Shown one piece after another: positions 33,307 to 42,511 of a stretch of DNA of 64,000 nucleotides. Position 1 is the first letter of the stretch, and every line of letters starts with the position of its first letter. Position numbers and translations under genes: made by a program. Source of the stretch: Wenjunlia tyrosinilytica (GTDB taxonomy: Bacteria > Actinomycetota > Actinomycetes > Streptomycetales > Streptomycetaceae). The stretch covers positions 62,001 to 126,000 of the forward strand of contig NZ_BMMS01000004.1 of assembly GCF_014646055.1 (NCBI RefSeq), in the 5' to 3' direction. The notes under the pieces are model-generated. The model was not told where the DNA came from. It did not search any database and saw nothing but the letters and a program-made list of their open reading frames with translations.

Positions 33307-34309
33307 GGGTGCTCCTGTCCGTCCGGCCGGCGTCCGCCGAGTCCGTGTCGGCCGCGGGCGCCGGCGGGAGGGTGGGGTCCTTCGGCAGGAGTCGGCAGCG
33401 TCGGGAGAGGACGAACTTCTTGAACGCGGCCACGGGCGGGGTGTCCTCCTGCCCCTCACGCCAGGCCAGTCCGATCTCCCGCACGGCGCGCGGGGCGGTG
33501 ACGGCGAGCTCCACCACACCGGGGCGCGGCCAGACCGGCGGCGGCAGCAGCGACACCCCGAGCCCCACGGCGACGAGACCGCGCAGCGTCTCCGCCTCCT
33601 CGCCCTCGAACGCGATCTTCGGGGCGAACCCCGCCTGCGCGCACAGCTCGTCGGTGATCCGCCGCAGCCCGTAGCCCGGCTCCAGCACGACGAACGGATC
33701 ATCGGCGGCCTCGGCCAGGCGGACCCTCTTGCGCCCGGCGAGGCGGTGGCCGGCGGGGACGACGAGCCGCATCCGCTGCTCGTCGAGTCTGCGCACGGCC
33801 ACGTCGGGGTCGTCCGGGAGCGGGGCGATCAGGCACAGGTCGAGGCCGCCCGCGCGCATCCGGGCGAGCATGGAGGCGCCGTGGTCCTGGACGAGCTGGA
33901 AGCGGATACGGGGGTTCTCCTCGCGGAAGTCGTGCAGCAGGCCGGGGACGGTCTCGGGGCCGAGGGTGTGCAGGAAGCCGAACGAGACCAGGCCGGTGGC
34001 CGGGTCGGCGTCGGCGCGCAGCGCCTGGGCTCCCCGTTCGAGCTCGGCGAGGGCGCGCTCGACCGAGGCCAGCAGTTCGCGTCCCGCGCGGGTGAGGGTG
34101 ACGGTGCGGCCGTGGCGGGCCAGCAGGGTGAGGCCGAGGTCGGCTTCGAGGCGGGCGATGGAGCGGCTGAGGGTGGGCTGCGGCATACCGAGCATTGCCG
34201 CGGCGCGGGAGATGTGCTCGTTGCGTGCCACGGCGGCGAACTGGGCCAGGCGCGGGGCGAGCAGGGCCGCGAGGGAGTCGGGTTCGAGGTCGGCAAGCGA
34301 AGGATGCAT
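33296..34309 (-). CDS. LysR-family regulator, YnfL-like
   Basis: A 337-residue LysR protein with N-terminal helix-turn-helix (about 20-80, HISRAAAMLGMPQPTLSRSIARLEADLG) and a substrate-binding domain to about residue 305. The C-terminal 30 residues are a Pro/Asp-rich extension. It is divergently transcribed from an MFS exporter over a 120-base gap, the ynfL-ynfM arrangement, so it probably controls that transporter. The 3' end overlaps the hydrolase gene. Confidence 0.9.
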   Translation of the reverse strand: MHPSLADLEPDSLAALLAPRLAQFAAVARNEHISRAAAMLGMPQPTLSRSIARLEADLGLTLLARHGRTVTLTRAGRELLASVERALAELERGAQALRADADPATGLVSFGFLHTLGPETVPGLLHDFREENPRIRFQLVQDHGASMLARMRAGGLDLCLIAPLPDDPDVAVRRLDEQRMRLVVPAGHRLAGRKRVRLAEAADDPFVVLEPGYGLRRITDELCAQAGFAPKIAFEGEEAETLRGLVAVGLGVSLLPPPVWPRPGVVELAVTAPRAVREIGLAWREGQEDTPPVAAFKKFVLSRRCRLLPKDPTLPPAPAADTDSADAGRTDRSTLTP

Positions 34310-34429
34310 TTCTTTCTCCGTTGCTCAGCCGCCGCGGCGGCGGCTGTGAGCTGCACTCATGCGCTGGCGCATCGATGAAGGAGTGCTTGCGCATTGGACC
34401 GCATGAGAGCGCCACCTTAGCTTGGATAC

Positions 34430-35710
34430 ATGCCCACTGCAGATACCGGGGCGCCTGCGGGAATCGCGGGTGCCCTCTCCTCGGCGTTCTCCGATCCCGA
34501 CGACATCCGGCACCGGCCCGGCACCGGCGGCTACCGCCGGGCGATGCTGGCGCTGTTCGCGGCGGGGGCGGCGACGTTCGCCCTGCTCTACGCGACGCAG
34601 GCGCTGCTGCCCGCGATCTCGTCCGAGCTGAACCTCACCCCTGCCCAGGCGAGCCTGACCGTGTCGGCCACGACGATCGGCCTGGCCGTCGCCGTGCTGC
34701 CGGTCAGCGCGCTGTCCGAGAAATGGGGCCGCGTCCAGGTGATGACGGTGTCGGTGTTCGCGGCGTCGCTCATCGCGCTCGCGGTGCCGTTCGCGCCTGA
34801 TCTGACGACGCTGGTCGTGCTGAGGGCGGTGCAGGGGGTGGCGCTGGCGGGTCTGCCGGCGACGGCCATGGCGTACTTGGGTGAGGAGATGCACCCCAAG
34901 GCGGTGACGTCGGCGATGGGGCTGTATGTCGCGGGCAACAGCATCGGCGGGATGAGCTCCCGAGTGGCCACCGGGGCGCTGTCGCAGGCGTTCGGGTGGA
35001 GGACGGCGCTGGCCGCCATCGGTGTGGTGGCGCTGCTGTGCGCGGTGGTGTTCCGGCTGCTGGTGCCGCCCGCGACGCAGTTCCGGCCGGGGCCGGTGAA
35101 CCCGGGGGCGCTCCTGCGCACGGTCGGTGGGCACCTCGGTGATCCGCTGCTGCGGCGGCTGTACGGGATCGGGCTGCTGTTGATGACGGTCTTCGGCGCG
35201 GTCTACACGGTGCTGGGGTACCGGCTGCTGGAGGCGCCCTTCGGGCTGCCGGAGAGCGTTGTCGGGATGATCTTCCTGGTGTACCTGGTGGGAACGTGCA
35301 GCTCGGCGGCGGCCGGGCGTCTGGCGGGGCGGCTCGGGCGCCGCGGGGCCCTGTACGTGGGCATCCTGACCGCGGTGGCGGGCCTGCTGCTGAGCATCGC
35401 GGACAACCTGGTGGCGATCCTGCTGGGATTGGTGCTGGTGACGGCGGGCTTCTTCGCGGGGCACGCGGTGGCGTCGTCGTCGGTGAGCCGCACCGCGAAG
35501 AAGGGCCGGGCCCAGGCCTCGGCGCTGTACTTGGCGGCGTACTACGTGGGCAACAGCCTGGGCGGCACGCTGGGCGCGAGCGCCTACCACGCGGCGGGCT
35601 GGAACGGCACCGTGGTGGTGGGCCTGGCGGCGCTGACGGGCGCGGGCGGCATCACGCTGTACGCGACCCGGAAGGCGATCTCCGCTCGCCGCGAGGCCGC
35701 AGCGGCGTAG
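34430..35710 (+). CDS. MFS exporter, YnfM-like
   Basis: A 426-residue 12-helix transporter. Signatures include the loop 2-3 region SALSEKWGRVQVM, AMAYLGEEM and GLYVAGNSIGGMSSRV in the first half and GRLAGRLGRRGALYVG between helices 8 and 9. The family contains E. coli YnfM, a putative exporter of unknown substrate. It is divergent from the LysR-type gene, presumably its activator. Confidence 0.9.
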   Translation: MPTADTGAPAGIAGALSSAFSDPDDIRHRPGTGGYRRAMLALFAAGAATFALLYATQALLPAISSELNLTPAQASLTVSATTIGLAVAVLPVSALSEKWGRVQVMTVSVFAASLIALAVPFAPDLTTLVVLRAVQGVALAGLPATAMAYLGEEMHPKAVTSAMGLYVAGNSIGGMSSRVATGALSQAFGWRTALAAIGVVALLCAVVFRLLVPPATQFRPGPVNPGALLRTVGGHLGDPLLRRLYGIGLLLMTVFGAVYTVLGYRLLEAPFGLPESVVGMIFLVYLVGTCSSAAAGRLAGRLGRRGALYVGILTAVAGLLLSIADNLVAILLGLVLVTAGFFAGHAVASSSVSRTAKKGRAQASALYLAAYYVGNSLGGTLGASAYHAAGWNGTVVVGLAALTGAGGITLYATRKAISARREAAAA

Positions 35711-35930
35711 CGGCGTAGCGAGACGGCCCGGCGCCGCTGTCGTGACGGTCCCTCGCCGACTGCGCCGCCGGGCGGCGGCCGACCCGCGCGCCCCCGCGCG
35801 AAAGTCCGAAACGGCGCAACGGCAGGGGCTTTGGCGACCGGTCCCACCGGGACGCCGGGCGGCGGCCATGCCCGCCGCTCCGCGCAAAGAGGTGCGGGCC
35901 GACGACGCCGTTGTGACGGCTCCGCCGCCG

Positions 35931-36086
35931 AGCGGAGCCGTCGGGCGGAGCCGTCGGGCGGAGCCGTCGGGCGGAGCCGTCGAGCGGAGCCGTCGAGCGG
36001 AGCCGTCGAGCGGAGCCGTCGAGCGGAGCCGTCGAGCGGAGCCGTCGAGCGGAGCCGTCGAGCGGAGCCGTCGGGCGGAGCCGTCG
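35931..36086. repeat. 12-unit 13-base tandem repeat
   Basis: Twelve in-register units of (A/G)GCGGAGCCGTCG. The A/G variants are clustered (three G units, then seven A units, then one G unit), as expected from recent slippage duplication. No spacers, so it is not a CRISPR array. Confidence 0.92.
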
Positions 36087-36548
36087 AGCGGCGCTCCCGG
36101 GGAGAGCTTGCCCTCCGACAGCGGCAAATCGCCACGCTGTCGCCGCAGGCCCCCTCGCAACAGCCCGTCAGCGGACCTGATGTGGCAGCGCATGGAGGCC
36201 GAACGCGTCGCGCGGCGGCGGCCCTTGAGACCGGATGACGAGGTCCGCCGCCGTGTCGCCGCCCTGGCAGCGTGGACGTTCTCCCAGCCTTTTGAGTAGC
36301 CTCCGCGCCACCGGTCGGCTGGTGGACGCGCCCCCCGCGCCCCCCGGCGCTCGACGGCGCAACCGGGGTAACGCGCGTGGCTCCCTCCGATGCCGCCGCT
36401 CTTGTCTTTCGCGCGACAGCGCTCGGACACGGGCCTGCGGCCCGCGCGGAACCGGCCCAGGTGTCCCAGCCGAGATCTTCCTGACCGGGCTCCGCCGCGA
36501 GTGCGATGGTGTTCTCCTCGGTCGGTGGGTGACCGATCCCCGCATGAC

Positions 36549-36583
36549 GAACGGGACCGGGTGGGAGTCCACCGGTCCCGTTC
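36549..36583. terminator. Terminator at the end of the nucleoside transport-cdd-deoA operon
   Basis: A 15-pair stem with a one-base bulge (GAACGGGACCGG ... CCGGTCCCGTTC) closing a GAGT tetraloop, 24 bases past the deoA stop codon on the minus strand. Confidence 0.85.
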
Positions 36584-36606
36584 GCTCGTTCGGGGGGAGC
36601 GCCTGA

Positions 36607-37884
36607 TCAGGCGATGCGTTCCAGCACGATGGGGGTGGGCTTGAACTCCGTGCCCGCCGGGGAGATCTCCACGCCGCCCTCCAGGGCGCGCAGCGCGTAG
36701 TCGAACTTCTCCGGCGTGTTCGTGTGCAGGGTCAGCAGGGACTGGCCCCGCTGTATCTCGGTGCCGGGCTTCGCGTGGATCTCCACGCCTGCCCCCTCCT
36801 GCACCGGGTCCTCCTTGCGGGCGCGGCCCGCGCCCAGGCGCCAGGCCGCGATGCCCACCGCGTAGGCGTCCAGGGCCGTGAGGACGCCGTCCGCCTCCGC
36901 CGTGACCACGTGGGTCTCCCGGGCCACCGGAAGGGTCGCGTCGGGGTCGCCGCCCTGGGCGGCGATCATGCGGCGCCAGTGGTCCATCGCCGAGCCGTCG
37001 CGCAGGGCATCGGCCGGGTCCTTGCCGTGCACGCCCGCCGCGGCGAGCATCTCGCGGGCCAGGGCCAGGGTCAGCTCGACCACGTCGGCCGGGCCGCCGC
37101 CTGCCAGGACCTCCACCGATTCCCTGACCTCGAGCGCGTTGCCCGCCGTCAGGCCCAGCGGGGTGGACATGTCGGTCAGGAGGGCCACGGTGTTCACCCC
37201 GTGGTCGGTGCCCAGGCCCACCATAGTGCGGGCGAGTTCGCGGGCGTCGTCGAGGTTCTTCATGAACGCGCCCGAGCCGACCTTGACGTCGAGGACGAGC
37301 GCCCCCGTCCCCTCGGCGATCTTCTTCGACATGATGGAGCTGGCGATCAGCGGGATCGCCTCCACCGTGCCCGTGACATCGCGCAGCGCGTACAGCTTCT
37401 TGTCGGCCGGGGCGAGGCCGTCACCGGCCGCGCAGATGACCGCGCCGACGTCCCGCAGAACCCCCAGCATCTCGTGGTTGGACAGCAGCGCCCGCCAGCC
37501 GGGGATGGCCTCCAGCTTGTCCAGGGTGCCTCCGGTGTGGCCGAGGCCGCGGCCGGACAGCTGCGGCACGGCCGCGCCGCACGCGGCGACGAGCGGGGCC
37601 AGCGGCAGCGTGATCTTGTCGCCGACGCCGCCCGTCGAGTGCTTGTCGGCGGTCGGCAGCGGCAGCGAGGAGAAGTCCATGCGCTCGCCGGAGGCGATCA
37701 TGGCCGCCGTCCACCGGGCGATCTCGTCCCGGTTCATGCCGTTGAGCAGGATCGCCATGGCGAGCGCGGACATCTGCTCGTCGGCCACCTCGCCCCGGGT
37801 GTAGGCGTCGATCACCCAGTCGATCTGCTCGTCGCTCAGCGTGCCCCGGTCCCGCTTGGTGCGGATGACGGAGATGGCGTCCAT
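36607..37884 (-). CDS. deoA: Thymidine phosphorylase
   Basis: A 425-residue pyrimidine-nucleoside phosphorylase family protein: KHSTGGVGDKITLPLAPLVA (phosphate site), SGRGLGHTGGTLDKLE, SSIMSKKIAEG and the C-terminal barrel-sandwich domain (GIAAWRLGAGRARKEDPV). It splits thymidine and deoxyuridine to base and deoxyribose-1-phosphate. ATG 37884 has AAGGAACG upstream and lies 12 bases after cdd. It is the last gene of a five-gene unit (ATPase, two permeases, cdd, deoA). Confidence 0.95.
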   Translation of the reverse strand: MDAISVIRTKRDRGTLSDEQIDWVIDAYTRGEVADEQMSALAMAILLNGMNRDEIARWTAAMIASGERMDFSSLPLPTADKHSTGGVGDKITLPLAPLVAACGAAVPQLSGRGLGHTGGTLDKLEAIPGWRALLSNHEMLGVLRDVGAVICAAGDGLAPADKKLYALRDVTGTVEAIPLIASSIMSKKIAEGTGALVLDVKVGSGAFMKNLDDARELARTMVGLGTDHGVNTVALLTDMSTPLGLTAGNALEVRESVEVLAGGGPADVVELTLALAREMLAAAGVHGKDPADALRDGSAMDHWRRMIAAQGGDPDATLPVARETHVVTAEADGVLTALDAYAVGIAAWRLGAGRARKEDPVQEGAGVEIHAKPGTEIQRGQSLLTLHTNTPEKFDYALRALEGGVEISPAGTEFKPTPIVLERIA

Positions 37885-37896
37885 GGCTACCGTTCC

Positions 37897-38295
37897 TTAC
37901 GTCTCAAGATATTCGGCGCTGAAGGCGTCGGGGAGTATCTCCCTCAACGCCCGGATGCCGTGCGGGGTGTCGACCAGCAGCTCGGGGCCGCCGTGCTCCC
38001 ACAGCAGCTGGCGGCAGCGCCCGCAGGGCACGATCGTGCGCCCGCGGTGGTCGACGCACGTGAACGCGACCAGGCGCCCGCCGCCGGTGGCGTACAGCGA
38101 GGAGATCAGGCCGCACTCGGCGCACAGGGCCACACCGTAGGCGGCGTTCTCGACGTTGCATCCGGCGACCGTGCGGCCGTCGTCCACGAGCGCCGCCGCG
38201 CCCACGGGGTACGTGGAGTAGGGGGCGTAGGCGCGGGACATGAGCTCCCGCGCCAGCTCCCGCAGACTCTCCCAGTCGATGGACCGGTTGTTCAC
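37897..38295 (-). CDS. cdd: Cytidine deaminase
   Basis: A 132-residue homotetrameric-type cytidine deaminase. CNVENAAYGVALCAECGLI carries the first zinc Cys and catalytic Glu, PCGRCRQLL the other two zinc Cys. It converts (deoxy)cytidine to (deoxy)uridine for DeoA. GTG 38295 overlaps the permease stop (GTGA), so it is translationally coupled to the importer. Confidence 0.95.
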   Translation of the reverse strand: MNNRSIDWESLRELARELMSRAYAPYSTYPVGAAALVDDGRTVAGCNVENAAYGVALCAECGLISSLYATGGGRLVAFTCVDHRGRTIVPCGRCRQLLWEHGGPELLVDTPHGIRALREILPDAFSAEYLET

Positions 38296-39560
38296 TTGCC
38301 CTCGCCCCGCCTGTAGGGAATTCCGTCCGCCTTGGGCATGCGCAGCCTCTGCGAGGACAGCGCCAGCACCAGCAGGGTGGTCAGGTACGGCGCCGCGCTG
38401 ATGAACTCCGACGGCACGTCGTCGACGGAGTAGTACCAAAGGGCCGACAGGCCCGCGACGACCAGCGCGGTACCGCTGTGGATGAAGCGCTTGCGGTACA
38501 GCTGCCAGCCCGCGGCCAGCGCCAGCACCACCGCGAGCAGGAGGAGCATCGAGTGGATGTTGTCGTTGCTGCGCAGCCGGAGGCTGTCGGTGAAGCCGAA
38601 CAGGCCCGCGCCCGCGGCCAGGCCACCGGGCCGCCAGTTGCCGAAGATCATCGCGGCGAGGCCGATGTAGCCTCGGCCGCCGGTCTGGCCCTCGCGGTAG
38701 AAGTTGCCCGCCACCTCGGAGAGGAAGACACCGCCGAGTCCGGCGAGCCCGCCGGAGATGATCACCGCGATGTACTTGTACTTGTAGACGTTCACACCGA
38801 GCGTCTCGGCGGCGATGGGCGCCTCACCGCAGGAGCGCAGCCGCAGGCCGAACGGTGTGCGCCACAGCACCCAGTAGGTCAGCGGAACGAGCAGGACGGC
38901 CACGATGGTGAGCACCGAGATGTCGGTGACGAGACCGCCGAGGACGCCGGCCAGGTCCGAGACGAAGAACCAGTGCCTGTCATTGATGTCGGCGAGCCAG
39001 TGCGCCAGCCCCGGAACGGTCCAGCTGGGCAGCGGATCGATGTTGGGCGACTGGACGGGGGTACCGCCCTTGACCCCGTCGAAGGCGATCGCGGACGCGT
39101 ACTGGGTGGCACCGGCGGCCAGGATGTTGACGGCCACACCGGAGACGATGTGGTTCACACCGAAGGTCACGGTGACGATCGCGTGCAGCAGGCCGCCGAG
39201 GGCGCCGCCGAGGACGCCCATGACCACACCGGTCCACGGGCCCCACTGGTAGCCGGCCCAGGCACCGAACCAGGTGCCCAGGATCATCATGCCCTCGAGG
39301 CCGATGTTGACCACGCCCGCGCGCTCGGACCACAGGCCGCCGAGTCCGGCGAGGCCGATGGGGACGGCCAGGGACAGCGCGGCCGCGATCTGGCCGACGG
39401 AGGAGATGTCGTTGGCGCCGGTGGCGATCCGGACGATCGAGTACAGAGCGAGCCCCGCGGCCGCGACGACCATCATCATGGACGGGGAGAGCCTGCGGGA
39501 CGGCGCGGTCTTCTTCGGCTGCGACGCCGCCGGCTTGGATGTCGTGGACGGGACGCTCAC
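38292..39560 (-). CDS. Nucleoside ABC transporter permease (second permease)
   Basis: A 422-residue permease of the BPD_transp_2 type (as in RbsC and the nucleoside NupQ-like proteins) with about ten membrane segments; GLGGLWSERAGVVNIGLEGMMILG and LRSCGEAPIAAETLGVNVYKYK are characteristic. It forms the channel with the neighbouring permease. GTG 39560 overlaps the upstream stop (GTGA), and its own stop overlaps cdd. Confidence 0.9.
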   Translation of the reverse strand: MSVPSTTSKPAASQPKKTAPSRRLSPSMMMVVAAAGLALYSIVRIATGANDISSVGQIAAALSLAVPIGLAGLGGLWSERAGVVNIGLEGMMILGTWFGAWAGYQWGPWTGVVMGVLGGALGGLLHAIVTVTFGVNHIVSGVAVNILAAGATQYASAIAFDGVKGGTPVQSPNIDPLPSWTVPGLAHWLADINDRHWFFVSDLAGVLGGLVTDISVLTIVAVLLVPLTYWVLWRTPFGLRLRSCGEAPIAAETLGVNVYKYKYIAVIISGGLAGLGGVFLSEVAGNFYREGQTGGRGYIGLAAMIFGNWRPGGLAAGAGLFGFTDSLRLRSNDNIHSMLLLLAVVLALAAGWQLYRKRFIHSGTALVVAGLSALWYYSVDDVPSEFISAAPYLTTLLVLALSSQRLRMPKADGIPYRRGEGK

Positions 39561-40681
39561 GCTGCCACCTCTTCGGGGTTCTTCCTGGCGGCCTGGGCGA
39601 GCTGCTCGCCCACCTGCTGCTGCTGGCGGCGCAGGCCGTAGCGGCGCACCAGTTCGTAGGCGACGACGACGGAGATGACGATCAGGCCCTGCATGATCGT
39701 CGCGATCTCCTTCTCGTAGCCGTTGAAGTCGAGATTCGGCGCGGAGCGGTCGAGGAACGCCCACAGCAGGGCGCCGAAGGCGATGCCCACCGGGCTGTTG
39801 CGGCCGAGCAGGGCGATCGCGATACCGGTGAAGCCGATACCGGCCGGGAAGTCCACCAGGCCGTAGGAGTGCGTCTCGCCGAGCAGTTGCGGCAGGCCGA
39901 TCAGACCCGCGAGGCCCCCGGAGAGCAGCATGCTGATGAGCACCATGCGCTTGGTGTTGACGCCGCTGGCCACGGCCGCGGAGTCGGAGGCACCGGCGGC
40001 CCGCAGGTCGAAGCCGAACTTGGTGCGGCTGAGCATGTAGTGGAAGCCGACGCCGAGGGCGGCGGCCACGAAGATGAAGCCGTAGACCTCCATGCGCTGG
40101 CCGTCGACGTCGACCCCGATGCCGGGGAACCACGCGGTGTCGTCCAGCGGGGTGGTGGTGACGTTGTTGCTGCCCGGAGGCTGCCTGCCGAGGATGTCGG
40201 TGTGCATCAGGTAGGCGATCAGGCTGGTCGCGATGGCGTTCAGCATGATCGTGGAGACGACCTCGCTGACCCCGCGCCTGACCTTCAGCAGGGCGGCGAC
40301 ACCGGCCCAGGCACCACCGACGGCGATCGCGGTGATGATGATCATCAGGATGTGCAGCGGACCCGGCAGGTGCATCGCGCCACCGGCCGCCGCGGCGAGC
40401 ATCGCGGCGAGGCGGTACTGGCCGTCCACACCGATGTTGAACAGGTTCATCCGGAAGCCGATGGCGACCGCGATGGCGGCGATGTAGTACACCGTCGCGC
40501 GGTTGAGGATGAGCACCTGGACGTCGGCGCCCTGCGCGTACTCGAACATCAGCCGGAAGGCGTCGAACGGGTTCTTGCCGGAGATCAGCACGATCAGCGA
40601 GCTGAGCACCATCGCGAAGACGACGGCGAGCACCGGAGCGGCGATCCCCAGGATCACCCTGTCCTTGTCGAACTTCTTCAT
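39557..40681 (-). CDS. Nucleoside ABC transporter permease (first permease)
   Basis: A 374-residue BPD_transp_2 permease with about nine membrane segments (GIAAPVLAVVFAMVLSSLIVL at the N-terminus; NLFNIGVDGQYRLAAMLAA, and RAAGASDSAAVASGVNTKR in the cytoplasmic coupling loop). ATG 40681 overlaps the ATPase stop (ATGA). Partner of the second permease and of the BmpA-type binding protein encoded upstream. Confidence 0.9.
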   Translation of the reverse strand: MKKFDKDRVILGIAAPVLAVVFAMVLSSLIVLISGKNPFDAFRLMFEYAQGADVQVLILNRATVYYIAAIAVAIGFRMNLFNIGVDGQYRLAAMLAAAAGGAMHLPGPLHILMIIITAIAVGGAWAGVAALLKVRRGVSEVVSTIMLNAIATSLIAYLMHTDILGRQPPGSNNVTTTPLDDTAWFPGIGVDVDGQRMEVYGFIFVAAALGVGFHYMLSRTKFGFDLRAAGASDSAAVASGVNTKRMVLISMLLSGGLAGLIGLPQLLGETHSYGLVDFPAGIGFTGIAIALLGRNSPVGIAFGALLWAFLDRSAPNLDFNGYEKEIATIMQGLIVISVVVAYELVRRYGLRRQQQQVGEQLAQAARKNPEEVAA

Positions 40682-42318
40682 CGTTCCTCTTCCGCCCCTT
40701 CGCCGCTCGCGTCGGGCTCTTCACCGCTCGCGTCGTCGGCGGACTCTGTGTGCTCGAGGTGGCCCCTGGCGGCGCCGGTCATGGCGCTGCCGAGCTCCTC
40801 GGAGGTGACGGTCGCCGGGTCGGCGTCCGCGACCAGGCGGCCGCGGTACATCACACGGATGGTGTCGGACAGACCGATCAGCTCGTCGAGGTCGGCGGAG
40901 ATCAGCAGGACCGCCAGGCCCTCGTGGCGGGCCTCGCGGATCTGGTCCCAGATCTGCGCCTGGGCGCCGACGTCCACACCGCGGGTGGGGTGGGCGGCGA
41001 TGAGGAGCCGGGGTTCGTGGCTCATCTCGCGGCCGACGATCAGCTTCTGCTGGTTGCCGCCGGACAGGGAGGCCGCGGTGACCTCGATACCGGGCGTGCG
41101 GACGTCGTACTCCTTGACGATCCGCTCGGTGTCGGCGCGGGCGGCCTTGGGGTCGAGCCAGGGGCCCTTGCTGTTGGGGCGCTCGCCGACGTGGCCGAGG
41201 ATCCGGTTCTCCCACAGCGGGGCCTCGAGCAGCAGGCCGTGGCGGTGGCGGTCCTCGGGGATGTAGCCGACGCCGCCCTCGCGACGGCGGCGGGTGGCCC
41301 AGGCGGTGATGTCGTCGTCGCCGAGGACGACGGTGCCGGAGTCGAGCTCGCGGGTGCCGATGAGCGCCTCGATGAGCTCGGTCTGGCCATTGCCCTCGAC
41401 ACCGGCGATACCGAGGATCTCGCCCTTGTGGATGGTGAACGAGATGTCGTCGAGGACCTTGCGGCCCTCCTCCTCGCCGCTGAAGGCCGCGAGGTTGAGG
41501 CCGGTCACCGTGAGCATCGGCACGTCCGTGACGGTGGACTCCCGGGTCTGCGGCGAGGGCAGTTCGCTGCCGACCATCAACTCGGCGAGCCGGCGGGCGT
41601 TGACGTCCGCGGGCTTGACCGAGGTGACGGTGGTGCCGCGGCGGATGACGGTGATCTCGTCGGCGACGGAGAGCACCTCGTCCAGCTTGTGCGAGATGAA
41701 GATGACGGTCAGGCCCTCGGACTTGAGCTCGCGCAGGTTCGCGAAGAGCGCGTCCACCTCCTGCGGGACCAGGACCGCGGTGGGCTCGTCGAGGATGAGC
41801 GTGCGGGCGCCGCGGAAGAGGACCTTGAGGATCTCCACGCGCTGGCGGTCGGCGACTCCGAGGTCCTCGACGAGGACGTCGGGGCGGATGCCGAGCCCGT
41901 AGGCGTCGGAGATCTCCTTGATCTTCTTCCGGGCGGCGTCACCGATGCCGTACAGCTTCTCGCTGCCGAGAACGGTGTTCTCGAGAACGGTGAGGTTGTC
42001 GGCGAGCATGAAGTGCTGGTGCACCATGCCGATGCCGCGGGCGATGGCGTCGCCCGGCGTGTGGAACGAGACCTTCTCGCCGTCGACCACGATGGTGCCC
42101 TCGTCCGGCTTCTGCATGCCGTAGAGGATCTTCATCAGGGTCGACTTGCCGGCACCGTTCTCACCCACGATGGCGTGCACCGTGCCGCGGTGGACGGTGA
42201 TGTCGATGTCGTGGTTGGCGACGACGCCGGGGAAGCGCTTGGTGATCCCGTGCAGCTCGACGGCTACCTGAGAGGTGTCGACAGGGGGTTCGCCGGCCTG
42301 GGCGCTGGAGGCTTTGAT
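40678..42318 (-). CDS. Nucleoside ABC transporter ATPase, duplicated domains, no conventional start codon
   Basis: A duplicated ABC ATPase of the sugar/nucleoside (Mgl/Rbs/Nup) type: Walker A GENGAGKST, signature LGVADRQRVEILK and Walker B LILDEPTA in domain 1; domain 2 has GVEGNGQTE and LSGGNQQKLIVGRE. The first ATG/GTG/TTG in frame (GTG 42180) would remove about 46 residues of conserved sequence (VAVELHGITKRFPGVVANHDIDI). Upstream the frame is open to a TAA with no ATG, GTG or TTG; ATC at 42318 follows GGAGAG by 6 nt and is the best candidate start, giving 546 residues. A sequencing error (C read as G) is the alternative. It heads the operon with operator 42399-42410. Confidence 0.85.
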   Translation of the reverse strand: MKASSAQAGEPPVDTSQVAVELHGITKRFPGVVANHDIDITVHRGTVHAIVGENGAGKSTLMKILYGMQKPDEGTIVVDGEKVSFHTPGDAIARGIGMVHQHFMLADNLTVLENTVLGSEKLYGIGDAARKKIKEISDAYGLGIRPDVLVEDLGVADRQRVEILKVLFRGARTLILDEPTAVLVPQEVDALFANLRELKSEGLTVIFISHKLDEVLSVADEITVIRRGTTVTSVKPADVNARRLAELMVGSELPSPQTRESTVTDVPMLTVTGLNLAAFSGEEEGRKVLDDISFTIHKGEILGIAGVEGNGQTELIEALIGTRELDSGTVVLGDDDITAWATRRRREGGVGYIPEDRHRHGLLLEAPLWENRILGHVGERPNSKGPWLDPKAARADTERIVKEYDVRTPGIEVTAASLSGGNQQKLIVGREMSHEPRLLIAAHPTRGVDVGAQAQIWDQIREARHEGLAVLLISADLDELIGLSDTIRVMYRGRLVADADPATVTSEELGSAMTGAARGHLEHTESADDASGEEPDASGEGAEEER

Positions 42319-42398
42319 GGCGCACTCTCCAGGAGGTGGGAAGTGGGAGGTGGCGGGGGGCGTGCGGGTCCAGAGACGTTACCGCGACACAGAAGATG

Positions 42399-42410
42399 CT
42401 ACGCGCGTAG
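42399..42410. promoter_or_regulatory. Palindromic operator CTACGCGCGTAG in the nucleoside importer promoter
   Basis: Perfect 12-base palindrome overlapping a -10-like TAGCAT (42401-42396 on the minus strand), with -35-like TTAATC 17 bases upstream (42424-42419). It precedes the ATPase-permease-permease-cdd-deoA operon. Confidence 0.78.
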
Positions 42411-42447
42411 CGACCTGAGATTAACAGTCCTCGGCAGGCACGCAGAA

Positions 42448-42483
42448 GGCCCGGAGAAGAGCCGAAGCCACTTTCTCCGGGCC
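42448..42483 (-). terminator. Terminator between the binding-protein gene and the importer operon
   Basis: An 11-base stem (GGCCCGGAGAA with TTCTCCGGGCC) and a 14-base loop, 29 bases past the stop codon of the binding-protein gene. It separates that transcript from the next promoter at 42396-42424. Confidence 0.85.
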
Positions 42484-42511
42484 CCTTGCGTGAGGTGAGA
42501 GCGACCCTGCG

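Larger units (their letters stand above)
35711..36606. other. 896-base region without convincing gene, with 13-base tandem repeats
   Basis: The region between the MFS gene and deoA contains GC-rich sequence, a 12-unit tandem array (35931-36086) and a strong terminator (36549-36583). Open frames on both strands exist only because the 13-base unit and high GC suppress stops; they read as Arg/Ser/Pro repeats without any domain. A short AT-richer patch near 36280-36300 and 36395-36420 has no visible function. Confidence 0.6.

Noticed and set aside
35931-36086. Possible CRISPR array
   Set aside because: Units are contiguous 13-mers without spacers and there are no cas genes nearby.
35742-36299. 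Open frames through the 13-base tandem repeat
   Set aside because: The repeat length is not a multiple of three, but it contains no stop in any frame; the products are Arg/Ser/Ala repeats with no ribosome site or domain.
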